From Collinsella sp. (GTDB lineage: Bacteria; Actinomycetota; Coriobacteriia; Coriobacteriales; Coriobacteriaceae), in the NCBI GenBank assembly GCA_019414515.1, contig DXLX01000046.1, positions 1 to 51,809 on the forward strand: DNA of 51,809 bases. The letters run 5' to 3'. Under the pieces are notes generated by a model. It did no database searches. It was not told where the DNA came from and was given only the letters and a program-made list of their open reading frames with translations. Position numbers and translations under genes: made by a program. This document shows positions 16,934 through 25,690 of the stretch, one piece after another (positions within the stretch are counted from its first letter, which is position 1; the number at the start of each line of letters is the position of its first letter).

Positions 16934-18574
16934 CTACTCCTCGGAAGCGTCCTCCCCTGCAGCCTTGTTCTCCTGATCGAGTTTATGCTTACCGCTCACA
17001 ATAAACGTGGCACCCAGCGTGGCCAAGCTTGCACTGGCAAGGCTCGCCATAACAATGATGTCGCCCGTCTTAGGCATGTTACCGCCCGAGGTCTTGGTCG
17101 TGGTAGTCGTCGCGGTGGACGTAGTACCGCCCTTGTCACCGGTCTTCTGAGCATCGGCGTCGGACTGCTTCGCGCCCTCACCGGCAGAAGGATCAGCAGC
17201 ACCGTTGGCATTGGAGCCGGAACCCTGCTCCGACGTTCCCTCATCAGAAGAAGAGCTGCCGTTAATGCCCGCCATCAAAGACCATCCCAGCATTGACCCA
17301 ACCTGCTCACCGGCAGAAGAGTTGTCTTCTGCCGAGGAATCACCAGCATCGGTGCCCTCGTTCGAACCGTTCTCGGAAGCATCGGAGTCAGAATCTTTAG
17401 AGGAGCCAGCATCGGCAGAGGAATCGCCAGCGCCCTTGGAAGCACCAGCATCGGTGGAGCCAGAATTCGTACCATCCGTAGCGCCGTCGGAACCAGAAGT
17501 CGACGAATCGCTCGAAACATCGCCAGAAGCAGTGTCACCAGACGCAGCCCCGCCGTTACCGACATCATCACTGCCCACATCAGTCGAGGGCGCATCCGTA
17601 TCGCTATCGTCGCCCGCATCGTCATCGGCACCAGGCGTCGGTGCGGCGGGAGCAGCGGGCGCCATGCTCGGGCCGGGCGCCGGCGTGGGCTCAGGCTCCA
17701 CGGGCGTTGCCGCGGCAGCCTCGTCCTCGGCAATGTAGACCAGGCAGTCCTTGAGCTCATTGCGGTAGCGATTCTTCCATCCCTCATGGTACTGAGGCTG
17801 ACTCGAATACTTGCGCGCCACGTTATCAACCACGCAGTTGGAAAGCGCCGTCACAAACTCGCGGTCGGTCATGCTGTTGGAAAGGTTTGCCCAGCGAAAA
17901 AAATCCTGACAGCCATAGGTGCCGCACATATTGGTGATACTCCACACCATGCCCTTGACGCAGTCAGCACGGCCGGAGATGTCAATGCCAAGAGCGCTCT
18001 TGAGCCATGCCTCGGTCACTGCATAGTAGGAGTTGTACGCATACGCATCCTGCAGAGCCGAGAACTCAGCAGGGTCGGTGTTATAAGCACCCTGGAAGGC
18101 CTCCTGCGCAATACGACCCAGCTCGGTGAGCTGGCCGTTCGCATACATGGAGTTGTTCGCGTTGGAAATCTCACTGCCGTGATCGATCGCGGCCTTAAGC
18201 ATGCCGTACTTAGCAGAATCGTAGTTGTAGACCTGTTTCATAAACGGAACAAGCGACCAACGGCGGTCGAACTGGTAATAGCCTAGCGCGTTATAGCCAT
18301 CGCCATACGAAAAGCCCTGGTTATAGTTGCCATGGCTCTCGTACTTGGTGAAGTACTTCATCTCGGAGGTCACGTTGACAAACGAAACACCCTGAACCGA
18401 CCTCAACACGCCCGAGAAGGACTGCTGGGTGTAAAGGCCCTTATCGATATCGGTGGCATCCGAGGCAACACCCGGCGTGGGCTCCTCGGCAACAGCAGTC
18501 ACAGGCGCGGCAACGGCGCCAAACGAAAGCGCCAACGTAAGACCCGCGACAATTGCGGAATGCTTGGGCTTCAT
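16934..18574 (-). CDS. Sortase-anchored surface protein with lysozyme-like domain
   Basis: A 546-residue protein starting at ATG 18574 (GGGAGG four bases upstream). Residues 1-30 are a signal peptide. Residues ~50-275 form a globular domain with KYESHGNYNQG, YNALGYYQFDRRW and several Cys; a Glu followed by a GALGxYQF-like motif recalls lysozyme or transglycosylase folds, but I cannot name the family. Residues ~285-500 are a low-complexity Ser/Asp/Gly/Ala linker, as in wall-spanning stalks. The C-terminus has MPKTGDIIV, a hydrophobic helix and SGKHK, a variant LPXTG sorting signal with Met in the first position. It should therefore be covalently attached to the wall by a sortase encoded elsewhere. 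Its gene is followed by a strong terminator and seems monocistronic. Confidence 0.8.
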   Translation of the reverse strand: MKPKHSAIVAGLTLALSFGAVAAPVTAVAEEPTPGVASDATDIDKGLYTQQSFSGVLRSVQGVSFVNVTSEMKYFTKYESHGNYNQGFSYGDGYNALGYYQFDRRWSLVPFMKQVYNYDSAKYGMLKAAIDHGSEISNANNSMYANGQLTELGRIAQEAFQGAYNTDPAEFSALQDAYAYNSYYAVTEAWLKSALGIDISGRADCVKGMVWSITNMCGTYGCQDFFRWANLSNSMTDREFVTALSNCVVDNVARKYSSQPQYHEGWKNRYRNELKDCLVYIAEDEAAAATPVEPEPTPAPGPSMAPAAPAAPTPGADDDAGDDSDTDAPSTDVGSDDVGNGGAASGDTASGDVSSDSSTSGSDGATDGTNSGSTDAGASKGAGDSSADAGSSKDSDSDASENGSNEGTDAGDSSAEDNSSAGEQVGSMLGWSLMAGINGSSSSDEGTSEQGSGSNANGAADPSAGEGAKQSDADAQKTGDKGGTTSTATTTTTKTSGGNMPKTGDIIVMASLASASLATLGATFIVSGKHKLDQENKAAGEDASEE

Positions 18575-18700
18575 AGATCCTCCCTGCATTGGTATAGTTA
18601 AAGTGCAGTTTGCAAAGATGGATTCAGTATTACAGCTCGCCCGTTGTTGCACAACAATCACTCGGTAAACGGCAACAACCCTCCGCGAAATCTTAAGGAA

Positions 18701-19120
18701 TTAAACAAACTGGTCGTCGGGAGCCAGCAGAAGCTCGCCGTAACGCTCCATCAACCCGTCTCTCAACTGACAGAAAGCGGGGATATAGGCGTTCAAGATA
18801 CGCTGAATCAAATCTTGAGCGAGCTTGTTGTCATAGATATGGACGTTCGTATTGCGGTCTCTGAGCATATCTAGCCAGGCTGCCTCATCAATAAAGTCGT
18901 AGAATCGGTAGGCCTCCTTCAAGATGGCACGAGGAGACCCCGACGCAGCAAGCGTGGCACCCTCATACTCGAGCAGACGCTTAAGGAGCGTAATTGAGAT
19001 ACCGAAAACCTGCTCATAGATATACGCACATCCAGAGACAACATAGTCGTTGTCGAAATCTTGGAATCGAGCTGTCTCTAGCAGTGCCAGACGCGAATCG
19101 AAGGCTTCGTACGACTTCAC
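18701..19120 (-). CDS. HEPN domain protein, HI0074-like
   Basis: A 139-residue protein starting at GTG 19120. It fits the HI0074 family (nucleotidyltransferase substrate-binding protein, a HEPN fold): a four-helix pattern with KRLLEYEG, SPRAILKEAYRF and the motif RNTNVH (R89-H94), the R-x4-6-H signature of HEPN ribonucleases. In most genomes it is paired with a small MNT nucleotidyltransferase that neutralises it. No such partner is seen on either side; the neighbours are a surface protein and the Rrf2 regulator, 12 bases upstream. It may be read from the rrf2 transcript. The family call is fairly safe; toxin activity is inferred. Confidence 0.75.
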   Translation of the reverse strand: MKSYEAFDSRLALLETARFQDFDNDYVVSGCAYIYEQVFGISITLLKRLLEYEGATLAASGSPRAILKEAYRFYDFIDEAAWLDMLRDRNTNVHIYDNKLAQDLIQRILNAYIPAFCQLRDGLMERYGELLLAPDDQFV

Positions 19121-19132
19121 GAAAGCCAGCCC

Positions 19133-19564
19133 CTACAGCTTAATGTCAAAGTTGATCTCGGGGACGGCGGCTAGGTCGGCCAGCGTCACGCCGTCAACGT
19201 ACTTTTCGATCACGTCGTCCAGACCGCGCCAGAACTTGACGGTCGAGCACAGGTCGCTGCGGGTACAGCTGTTGTCGATGCCATCGCACGCCACCGGAGC
19301 CGTGCTGCCCTCAACGGCACGCAGGATGTCGCCGGCACGCACCTCGGCCGGGTCCTTGGCCATCATGTAGCCGCCGCCCTTACCGCGCACGCTCTTTAGC
19401 AGGTCCGCCTTCATAAGCGGACGAACCAGCTGCTCCAAATACTTTTGCGAGATATGCTCGCGGTCGGCGACCTCGCGCAGGGCGATCTTGCCCTCGACGT
19501 CGCCAAGCGCTGCGATATAGATCATCAGTCGGAGGGCATAGCGGCCCTTAGAAGAAATGAGCAT
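19133..19564 (-). CDS. Rrf2 family Fe-S regulator of the suf operon
   Basis: A 143-residue regulator starting at ATG 19564 with GGAGG seven bases upstream. The N-terminus MLISSKGRYALRLMIYIA and the winged helix (ISQKYLEQLVRPLMKADLLKS, GKGGGY) are typical Rrf2/IscR. Three cysteines in ACDGIDNSC and SDLC follow the IscR-type spacing for a [2Fe-2S] cluster. The gene is divergent from sufC, and the spacer holds two inverted-repeat candidates for its operators. By family and position it should sense Fe-S status and control suf and itself. Whether it represses with or without the cluster cannot be told from the sequence. Confidence 0.92.
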   Translation of the reverse strand: MLISSKGRYALRLMIYIAALGDVEGKIALREVADREHISQKYLEQLVRPLMKADLLKSVRGKGGGYMMAKDPAEVRAGDILRAVEGSTAPVACDGIDNSCTRSDLCSTVKFWRGLDDVIEKYVDGVTLADLAAVPEINFDIKL

Positions 19565-19585
19565 ACCTACCCTCCCGTTGTTCCT

Positions 19586-19614
19586 GGGACAAAACCACCA
19601 GGGGCATTTGTCCC
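19586..19614. promoter_or_regulatory. Inverted repeat upstream of rrf2 (possible operator)
   Basis: GGGACAAA (19586-19593) and TTTGTCCC (19607-19614) are perfect 8-base arms with 13 bases between, 21 bases upstream of the rrf2 start. A related half site TATGTCCC lies at 19651-19658. The position suits autoregulation, but the length and spacing differ from known Rrf2 sites. Confidence 0.45.
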
Positions 19615-19666
19615 AAATCTTATGCACGCGGGGCAAGCAAACCTGATTATTATGTCCCGCATCTAA

Positions 19667-19691
19667 AAAGTCGAGTGGATTAGTCGGGTTT
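19667..19691 (+). promoter_or_regulatory. Type 1 IscR-like operator before suf
   Basis: Compared with the published type 1 IscR consensus ATASYYGACTRWWWYAGTCRRSTAT as I recall it, 21 of 25 positions agree (right half TTAGTCGGG is perfect; the left half has GAGT for GACT). The site ends four bases before the -35 hexamer of the presumed suf promoter, where a repressor would act. An additional TTAGTC/GACTAA pair (19680-19685, 19698-19703) spans the -35 box. Confidence 0.6.
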
Positions 19692-19695
19692 TCCC

Positions 19696-19723
19696 TTGAC
19701 TAACGCCGAACCCATAGTAACTT
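19696..19723 (+). promoter_or_regulatory. Presumed suf operon promoter
   Basis: TTGACT (19696-19701) and TAACTT (19718-19723) are separated by 16 bases and lie 65 bases before the sufC start at 19788. Confidence 0.5.
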
Positions 19724-19787
19724 TATTCCGAGAAGATTCCTAGGGTTTAGTACACCTATGAGTACACCATATACAGAGAGGGACAGC

Positions 19788-20588
19788 ATGAGCGCAAATC
19801 CGCTGCTTTCCATCGAAGGTCTGACCGCCTCCGTGGATGAGAAGACCATCCTCCACAACGTCAACCTCAACGTCGCCGCCGGCGAGACCCACGTACTGAT
19901 GGGACCCAACGGCGCCGGCAAGTCCACCCTCGGCCACCTGGTCATGGGCGACCCCGTCTACACCGTGCAGGACGGCCGCATCGTCTTTGACGGCCAGGAC
20001 ATCACCGAGCTCACCACCGACAAACGCTCGCGCGCCGGCCTGTTCCTGAGCTTCCAGGCCCCGGTCGAGATCCCCGGCGTGCCGCTGTCGAGCTTTTTGC
20101 GCGCCAGCATCGCCGGCCGCCCCGGCCTGGAGATGAAGGGCAAGGAGTTCCGCCGTCGCGTCAAGGAGCTCGCGGCAGAGCTCAACATGGACACCGCCTA
20201 CCTGAACCGTGAGCTGGGCGTGGGCTTCTCGGGCGGCGAGAAAAAGAAGGTCGAGATGCTCCAGCTTCTGCTGCTGCAGCCCAAGCTCGCCATCCTGGAC
20301 GAAACCGACTCGGGCCTGGACGTCGACGCCCTGTCCACCGTCAGCCATGGCATGGACGCCTACCGCAAGAGCTGCGACGGCTCCATGCTCATCATCACAC
20401 ACAACACGCGCATCCTGGAGCACCTGGATGTCGATCGCGTCCACGTTATGGTCAAGGGCCACATTGTGCGCGAGGACGACGCCTCGCTGATCCCCTGGAT
20501 CGACAAGAACGGCTTTGAGACCTTCGAGCGCGAGGCCGCCGAGCAGCGCGCCCAGGCCGAGGCCGCCGCTGCCGAGCAGCAGGCGTAA
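19788..20588 (+). CDS. sufC: Fe-S assembly ATPase SufC
   Basis: ABC-type ATPase of the SUF machinery, 266 residues; it binds SufB and SufD and drives cluster assembly in the cytosol. ATG 19788 is preferred over ATG 19758 because only the former has a purine-rich site (GAGAGG) upstream. Walker A is GPNGAGKS (39-46), the signature is FSGGEKKK, and Walker B is LAILDETDSGLD, with the SufC-typical DSGLDVDAL. The C-terminus has a ~20-residue Ala/Glu/Gln tail not needed for the family. It is the first gene of a tightly packed operon with B, D, S and U; sufB starts 12 bases later. Confidence 0.97.
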   Translation: MSANPLLSIEGLTASVDEKTILHNVNLNVAAGETHVLMGPNGAGKSTLGHLVMGDPVYTVQDGRIVFDGQDITELTTDKRSRAGLFLSFQAPVEIPGVPLSSFLRASIAGRPGLEMKGKEFRRRVKELAAELNMDTAYLNRELGVGFSGGEKKKVEMLQLLLLQPKLAILDETDSGLDVDALSTVSHGMDAYRKSCDGSMLIITHNTRILEHLDVDRVHVMVKGHIVREDDASLIPWIDKNGFETFEREAAEQRAQAEAAAAEQQA

Positions 20589-20600
20589 AGGGGCGACGCA

Positions 20601-22013
20601 ATGACCAAGAACCGCACCGAGGTCGCGGACATCGACCGCAGCCTCTACGACTTCACCTATGGCGAGGAGGGATTCGAGCGCCTCGACGCTGGCATCACAC
20701 CCGACATCGTGCGCGAGATCAGCGCAAAGAAGAACGAGCCGCAGTGGATGCTCGACCTGCGCTTAAAGTCCCTCGAGATCTTCAATCGTTTTCCCGACCC
20801 GACGTGGGGCCCCTCCATCGAGGGCCTGGACATGGACAACATCGTCACCTACGTCAAGCCCAACACCGACCAAAAGCACGACTGGGAGTCGGTGCCCGAC
20901 GACATCAAGAACACCTTTGAGCGCCTGGGCATCCCCGAGGCCGAGCGCAGCTACCTGGCGGGCGTCGGCGCGCAGTACGACTCCGAGCTCGTCTACCACA
21001 ACATGCAGGACACCGCATCCAAGATGGGTATCGTCTACTCCGGCATTGAGGAGGCCCTGCACGACCCGCAGTGGGAGCCGCTCATCCACGAGAAGTTTAT
21101 GACGCTCATCCCGCCCACCGATCACAAGTTTGCGGCCCTGCACGGTGCCGTGTGGTCGGGAGGCTCGTTTGTCTACGTGCCCAAGGGCACCAAGCTCGAT
21201 TTTCCGCTGCAGAGCTACTTCCGCCTCAACGCCAAGGGCGCCGGCCAGTTTGAGCACACGCTCATCATCGTCGAGGACGACGCCGACCTGCACTTTATCG
21301 AGGGCTGCTCCGCGCCCAAGTACAACGTGGCCAACCTCCACGCCGGCGCTGTGGAGCTCTTTGTGGGCAAGCGCGCACACCTGCGCTACTCGACTATCGA
21401 GAACTGGTCCAAGAACATGTACAACCTCAACACCAAGCGTGCGCGCGTGGACGAGGACGGCGACATCGAGTGGATCAGCGGCTCCTTCGGCAGCCACGTG
21501 GGCTACCTCTACCCCATGAGTGTACTCAATGGCCGCCGTGCCCGCTCGAGCTTTACCGGCATTACCTTTGCCGGTGCCGGCCAGAACCTGGATACCGGCT
21601 GCAAGGTCGTGCTCAACGCGCCCGATACCTCGGCAACCGTCGAGACCAAGGGTATCTCCAAGAGCGGCGGCATCCAGACGTTCCGTAGCTCCATCGTGGC
21701 CACGCCTAAGGCCGAGGGTTCCAAGGCAACCGTGAGCTGCCAGTCGCTGATGCTCGACGACCAGAGCCGCTCCGATACCATCCCCGCCATGGACATCCGC
21801 GCCAAGAATGTCGACATCGGCCACGAGGCCACCATCGGCCGCATCGGCGACGACAAGGTGTTCTACCTGATGAGCCGCGGTATCTCGGAGGAAGAGGCCC
21901 GTACCATGATCGTCAACGGCTTTGCCAACCCGGTCTCCAAGGAGCTGCCGCTTGAGTACGCCGTCGAGATGAACAACCTGATCAAGCTCGAGATGGAAGG
22001 AGCGATCGGATAA
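20601..22013 (+). CDS. sufB: Fe-S scaffold protein SufB
   Basis: A 470-residue SufB, normal length. It contains the SufBD core with PKYNVANLHAGAVE, SFTGITFAGAGQNLDTGCK, QSLMLDDQSRSDTIPAMDI and the terminal GISEEEARTMIVNGFA. SufB forms the SufBC2D scaffold on which clusters are built; the conserved Glu/Cys region near residue 400 of other SufBs is represented by the block around QSLMLDDQS. The stop codon overlaps the sufD start (TAATG), so the two are translationally coupled. Confidence 0.97.
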   Translation: MTKNRTEVADIDRSLYDFTYGEEGFERLDAGITPDIVREISAKKNEPQWMLDLRLKSLEIFNRFPDPTWGPSIEGLDMDNIVTYVKPNTDQKHDWESVPDDIKNTFERLGIPEAERSYLAGVGAQYDSELVYHNMQDTASKMGIVYSGIEEALHDPQWEPLIHEKFMTLIPPTDHKFAALHGAVWSGGSFVYVPKGTKLDFPLQSYFRLNAKGAGQFEHTLIIVEDDADLHFIEGCSAPKYNVANLHAGAVELFVGKRAHLRYSTIENWSKNMYNLNTKRARVDEDGDIEWISGSFGSHVGYLYPMSVLNGRRARSSFTGITFAGAGQNLDTGCKVVLNAPDTSATVETKGISKSGGIQTFRSSIVATPKAEGSKATVSCQSLMLDDQSRSDTIPAMDIRAKNVDIGHEATIGRIGDDKVFYLMSRGISEEEARTMIVNGFANPVSKELPLEYAVEMNNLIKLEMEGAIG

Positions 22014-23284
22014 TGAAACAGACCACGAACACCGCTGCTACCACACTTGAGCAGGTCAACGCTATGCCGGCCGCCACTTGGGGTTGGCTCAAGATGAACC
22101 AGACCAAGCTTGAGCTTTCGGACGAGCTTGCCACCGCTCCCGCCGAGGCCGTTGAGGTCGAGGGTCTGGATGAGCAGTTCCGCGGCGCTGCCGACGCCTT
22201 CGACGCCGCCATGGACGCTATGGCCGAGCGCTTCCCCGAGCGCCGCGCCTCCGCCCCCGGCGACGCCGCCGACCACGCCCGCATCACGCCCGAGACCGAG
22301 CTTGACGTGCCCGCCACCTCTGTCTACCAGGCCGGCGCCATTAAGCTCGAGGAGGAGCTCTCCCCTGCCGAGGCCTTCGAGACCGGCATGGGCGAGGCCG
22401 CCTACACCTACCTGGCCGACCACGCCACCAAGCGCATCGTCATCGACGTGCCCGCGTACCAGCACGTCACGGCTACCGTGCGCGTGAATGGCGTCGACGC
22501 AGCGGCCGCGATTGCCGCCATCGACGTCGTCGCCCGTCCGCAGGCAACGCTCGATCTGCGCATCGCTTTGGATTCCCCCGTTACCGGCGAGGGCGTCGTG
22601 GGCTCCGTGCTGCGCGTGTGCGCCCACGAGTACGCCACCGTCAACGTGACTTGCACGCAGACGCTCGATGACAGCTGGATCGCGCTCGACGACACCGGCC
22701 TGTTCCTGGACGAGGGTGCGCGCGTCAACGTGCAGCACACCGTCCTGGGTGCCGGCGCCAGCGCCACCGGCCTTGCCGGCGACCTGTTGGGCGACACCGC
22801 CAAGGTGACCATCGATACCGATTACCTGGGCGCCCGCGAACAGGTGCGTGACTTTAACTACGAGCTGCGCCACCGCGGTCGCAAGACCGAGTGCGAGATC
22901 GACGCCAACGGCGTGCTGACTGGCATGTCCAAGAAGGTCTACCGCGGCACCATCGACCTCGTGCATGGCTGCAAAGGTGCCGTCGGCACCGAGCGCGAGA
23001 CGGTGCTCTTGGCCAACAAGGGCGTCGACAACAAGACCGTTCCCGTCATCCTCTGCGACGAGGACGACGTCGCCGGCAACCACGGCGCCACCATCGGCCA
23101 CGTCCGCGATGAGCAGCTGTTCTACCTCGCCTGCCGCGGCCTTGACCAAAACGCCGCCGAGGACCTGTTCATCCGCGCCAAGCTGGAGGACGCCGTGCTT
23201 TCCGCGACCGATGAGCGCACCCGCGCCGCCGTCGTTCGCCTGGGCAACAACCTGATCGACAACTTTGAGGAGGAGCTCGCATGA
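22013..23284 (+). CDS. sufD: Fe-S assembly protein SufD
   Basis: A 423-residue SufB paralogue. The C-terminal half carries the SufBD beta-helix with KVYRGTIDLVHGCKGAVGTE, VILCDEDDVAGNHGATIGHV and GLDQNAAEDLFIRAKLED. The N-terminal ~180 residues are divergent and Ala/Glu-rich, as is common for SufD. It completes the SufBC2D complex and is needed for iron entry. The gene overlaps sufB by one base and sufS by four (ATGA), so stoichiometry is probably set by coupling. Confidence 0.94.
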   Translation: MKQTTNTAATTLEQVNAMPAATWGWLKMNQTKLELSDELATAPAEAVEVEGLDEQFRGAADAFDAAMDAMAERFPERRASAPGDAADHARITPETELDVPATSVYQAGAIKLEEELSPAEAFETGMGEAAYTYLADHATKRIVIDVPAYQHVTATVRVNGVDAAAAIAAIDVVARPQATLDLRIALDSPVTGEGVVGSVLRVCAHEYATVNVTCTQTLDDSWIALDDTGLFLDEGARVNVQHTVLGAGASATGLAGDLLGDTAKVTIDTDYLGAREQVRDFNYELRHRGRKTECEIDANGVLTGMSKKVYRGTIDLVHGCKGAVGTERETVLLANKGVDNKTVPVILCDEDDVAGNHGATIGHVRDEQLFYLACRGLDQNAAEDLFIRAKLEDAVLSATDERTRAAVVRLGNNLIDNFEEELA

Positions 23285-24606
23285 TCGACACCGAGCACGT
23301 TAAATGCGATACCTGTACTGCCCCCGAGCCCATGGAGCTCGACGCCAGCGACGAGGCCTCGCGCGGCTGGCCTACCGTCGACATCGAGACCAATCCCTAC
23401 AAAGCGCAGTTCCCGCTGTTCCAGCAGCACCCCGAGATCGCCTTCCTCGATAGTGCCGCCACCGCGCAGCGCCCCGCCTGCGTGCTCGACGCCGAACGCG
23501 ACTTCTACCAGTGCATGAACGCCAACCCTCTGCGCGGCCTGTACTCGCTGTCTGTCGAGGCCACCGAGGCCATCGCGAAGGTGCGCCAGCAGATCGCCGA
23601 CCTCATCGGCGCTTCCCAGGCCAACGAGGTCGTCTTCACCCGCAACACGAGCGAGTCGCTCAATCTGGTCGCCAAGAGCTTTGCGCCTACGGTGCTCAAG
23701 CCGGGCGACGAGGTCGTCATCACCATCATGGAGCACCACTCCAACCTGATTCCGTGGCAGCAGGTCTGCCGCGAGACCGGCGCCAAGCTCGTCTACCTCT
23801 ACCCCACCAAGACCGGCCAGCTCACGACCGAGGAGGTTCTGTCCAAGGTGGGCCCCAAGACCAAGATCTTGGCCGTGGGTCAGGTCTCTAACGTCCTGGG
23901 CGTTGAGAACCCGGTCAAGAACCTCGGCAAGCTCGTGCACAAGTACGGTGGCTATCTGGTAGTCGACGGCGCACAGTCGCTGCCGCACATGCCGGTCGAT
24001 GTGGCCGACCTGGGCGCCGACTTCTTTGCCTTTAGCGCGCACAAGGCCATGGGCCCCATGGGCATCGGCGTGCTGTGGGGCAAGATGGACCTGCTCAACG
24101 CCATGCCGCCCATGCTCACCGGCGGCGAGATGATCGACTCGGTCACCGAGCAGGACGCCGTCTGGGCGCCCGTCCCCGAGAAGTTCGAGGCCGGCACGCA
24201 GGACGCCGCTGGCATCTTCGCCACGGGCGCGGCGCTTGACTACCTGGTCAACACGGTGGGCTACGAAAACATCCAGGCACGCGAGCAGGCGCTCGTCCAC
24301 TACCTGATGGGCGAGCTCATGCAGCTCGACTTTGTCCAGATTATCGGATCCATCTATTGGGACAACCACCACGGCGTCGTCAGCTTTAACGTCAAGGGCA
24401 TCCACCCGCACGATGTCGCGAGCATCATGGACATGGACGGCGTCTGCATCCGCGCCGGTCACCACTGCGCGCAGCCGTTGCTCACCTGGCTAGGCGTCGA
24501 GAACCTTGCCTGCTGCCGCGCCAGCGTAGCCTTCTACAACGACAAGGCCGATATCGACAAGTTTATCGCCGGCCTGCATCACGTTTGGAGCACGTTCAAT
24601 GGGTAA
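23281..24606 (+). CDS. sufS: Cysteine desulfurase SufS
   Basis: PLP-dependent desulfurase of 441 residues that takes sulfur from cysteine for cluster assembly. Motifs are FLDSAATAQRP, NTSESLNLVAKSF, IMEHHSNLIPW, VDGAQSLPHM, the PLP lysine in FSAHKAMGPMG, and the catalytic Cys in RAGHHCAQPLL, of group II type. It is ~35 residues longer at the N-terminus than SufS of other bacteria; the extension holds a CxxC (VKCDTCT). The start is fixed by the ATGA overlap with sufD. It pairs with SufU, encoded next with an 8-base overlap, which accepts the persulfide. Confidence 0.95.
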   Translation: MIDTEHVKCDTCTAPEPMELDASDEASRGWPTVDIETNPYKAQFPLFQQHPEIAFLDSAATAQRPACVLDAERDFYQCMNANPLRGLYSLSVEATEAIAKVRQQIADLIGASQANEVVFTRNTSESLNLVAKSFAPTVLKPGDEVVITIMEHHSNLIPWQQVCRETGAKLVYLYPTKTGQLTTEEVLSKVGPKTKILAVGQVSNVLGVENPVKNLGKLVHKYGGYLVVDGAQSLPHMPVDVADLGADFFAFSAHKAMGPMGIGVLWGKMDLLNAMPPMLTGGEMIDSVTEQDAVWAPVPEKFEAGTQDAAGIFATGAALDYLVNTVGYENIQAREQALVHYLMGELMQLDFVQIIGSIYWDNHHGVVSFNVKGIHPHDVASIMDMDGVCIRAGHHCAQPLLTWLGVENLACCRASVAFYNDKADIDKFIAGLHHVWSTFNG

Positions 24607-25021
24607 TCTGTACACCTCCACCACGTTTATGGAGCACAACTCGCATCCCGACTATAAGTACGAGATGGATGCCCCCACGCACGAGCACGACGGCATCAAC
24701 CCCAGCTGCGGCGACGAGCTCACTCTGCAGCTGCGTGTCGAGAACAACGTGATCGAGGAGGCCTCCTTTACTGGTCACGGCTGCGCCATCAGCCAGGCCA
24801 GCGCCGATATCATGGCCGACCTCATCACCGGCGAGACGGTCGAGGAAGCACGTCGCTTGGCAGGGCTTTTCCTCGCCATGATCCGCGGCGAGCAGCTCTC
24901 CGAGGAAGACCTGGAAGACCTGGACGAGGCCGCCCAGCTCCAGGACATCTCGCACATGCCCGCCCGCGTCAAGTGCGCCGAGTTAGCCTGGCGCACCCTC
25001 GACGGTATGCTCGAAGGGTAA
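24599..25021 (+). CDS. sufU: SufU, zinc-dependent sulfur acceptor
   Basis: A 140-residue SufU/IscU-like protein. The conserved ligands are present: Cys in NPSCGDEL with the Asp two residues on, Cys in GHGCAISQASADIM, and Cys in VKCAELAWRTL near the end. The 18-residue insert between the second and third ligands that separates SufU from IscU is visible as EQLSEEDLEDLDEA. In Gram-positive bacteria SufU takes sulfur from SufS and holds zinc. It closes the operon and is followed by a strong terminator. Confidence 0.94.
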   Translation: MGNLYTSTTFMEHNSHPDYKYEMDAPTHEHDGINPSCGDELTLQLRVENNVIEEASFTGHGCAISQASADIMADLITGETVEEARRLAGLFLAMIRGEQLSEEDLEDLDEAAQLQDISHMPARVKCAELAWRTLDGMLEG

Positions 25022-25061
25022 ACTAGCCAGTAGCGGATGCCCCAGATCAAAGGGTTTGATT

Positions 25062-25095
25062 GCCGAGCCGCCCAATACGGGCGGCTCGGCTTTTT
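25062..25095 (+). terminator. Terminator of the suf operon
   Basis: A perfect 12-base stem (25062-25073 with 25079-25090), five-base loop, then TTTTT. It begins 41 bases after the sufU stop. Confidence 0.92.
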
Positions 25096-25690
25096 CATAA
25101 CGCCTCGGACACACAAAGTCGCGCGTCCGGCGCCCCGTCTGTCATTTATCGCACGGCCAACCGCGAACACGAGCGTTTTCCACCGTACTAAAGCTTGTGA
25201 CAAGACCACGGGCACGCCAGGCAATGTCCCAAGCCTCGTCTTACTGGGCTCCGGCTCGCCTCACGCCTGCCGCAGATGGGTCCCATAGGGTGCGGCGTGC
25301 ATTATTGCGAATATTCAGCACGCCAAGCCGTGTGTATACGCATTGGAAGCGTTAATCAACATCTCCAGTGGCCTTTATATTGCGTTTTAGAACAAGAATC
25401 GTGGTCTCAGGGGCGCAAACATGAGCTTCGGGAGCGCATCGGCAGGCATAAATAGCTTCAGAGCCCGTATGTTGCAAAATTGCGGCGGTGCCGACAGTAC
25501 CACGATGCAGAAAACTCCGCTTTTTGCACGGCGCAGACGGGGGTAGGTACGGGCAAAACCGAGCTAAGGCGTTATTTTATGCATAACGGCGTCTGTTCTA
25601 TGCAAATTAAGAAGTGTAGTTACCGTACCCAAGCTTTTAGAACAATAACTGTGGCGTATGGGCGACCCCAGCCGCGGTGCACCGGCGGCC
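25096..25690. other. Non-coding stretch with repeats, next to the RAYT gene
   Basis: No credible gene in 595 bases. It holds an inverted repeat GGCGTGC/GCACGCC (25294-25300, 25318-25324) with GAATATTC in its loop, and a near-direct repeat starting TTTTAGAACAA at 25385-25404 and 25635-25654 (17 of 20 bases equal, 250 apart). The base composition falls toward A/T between these copies. It may be a remnant of a mobile element or RAYT target sites. Confidence 0.5.
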
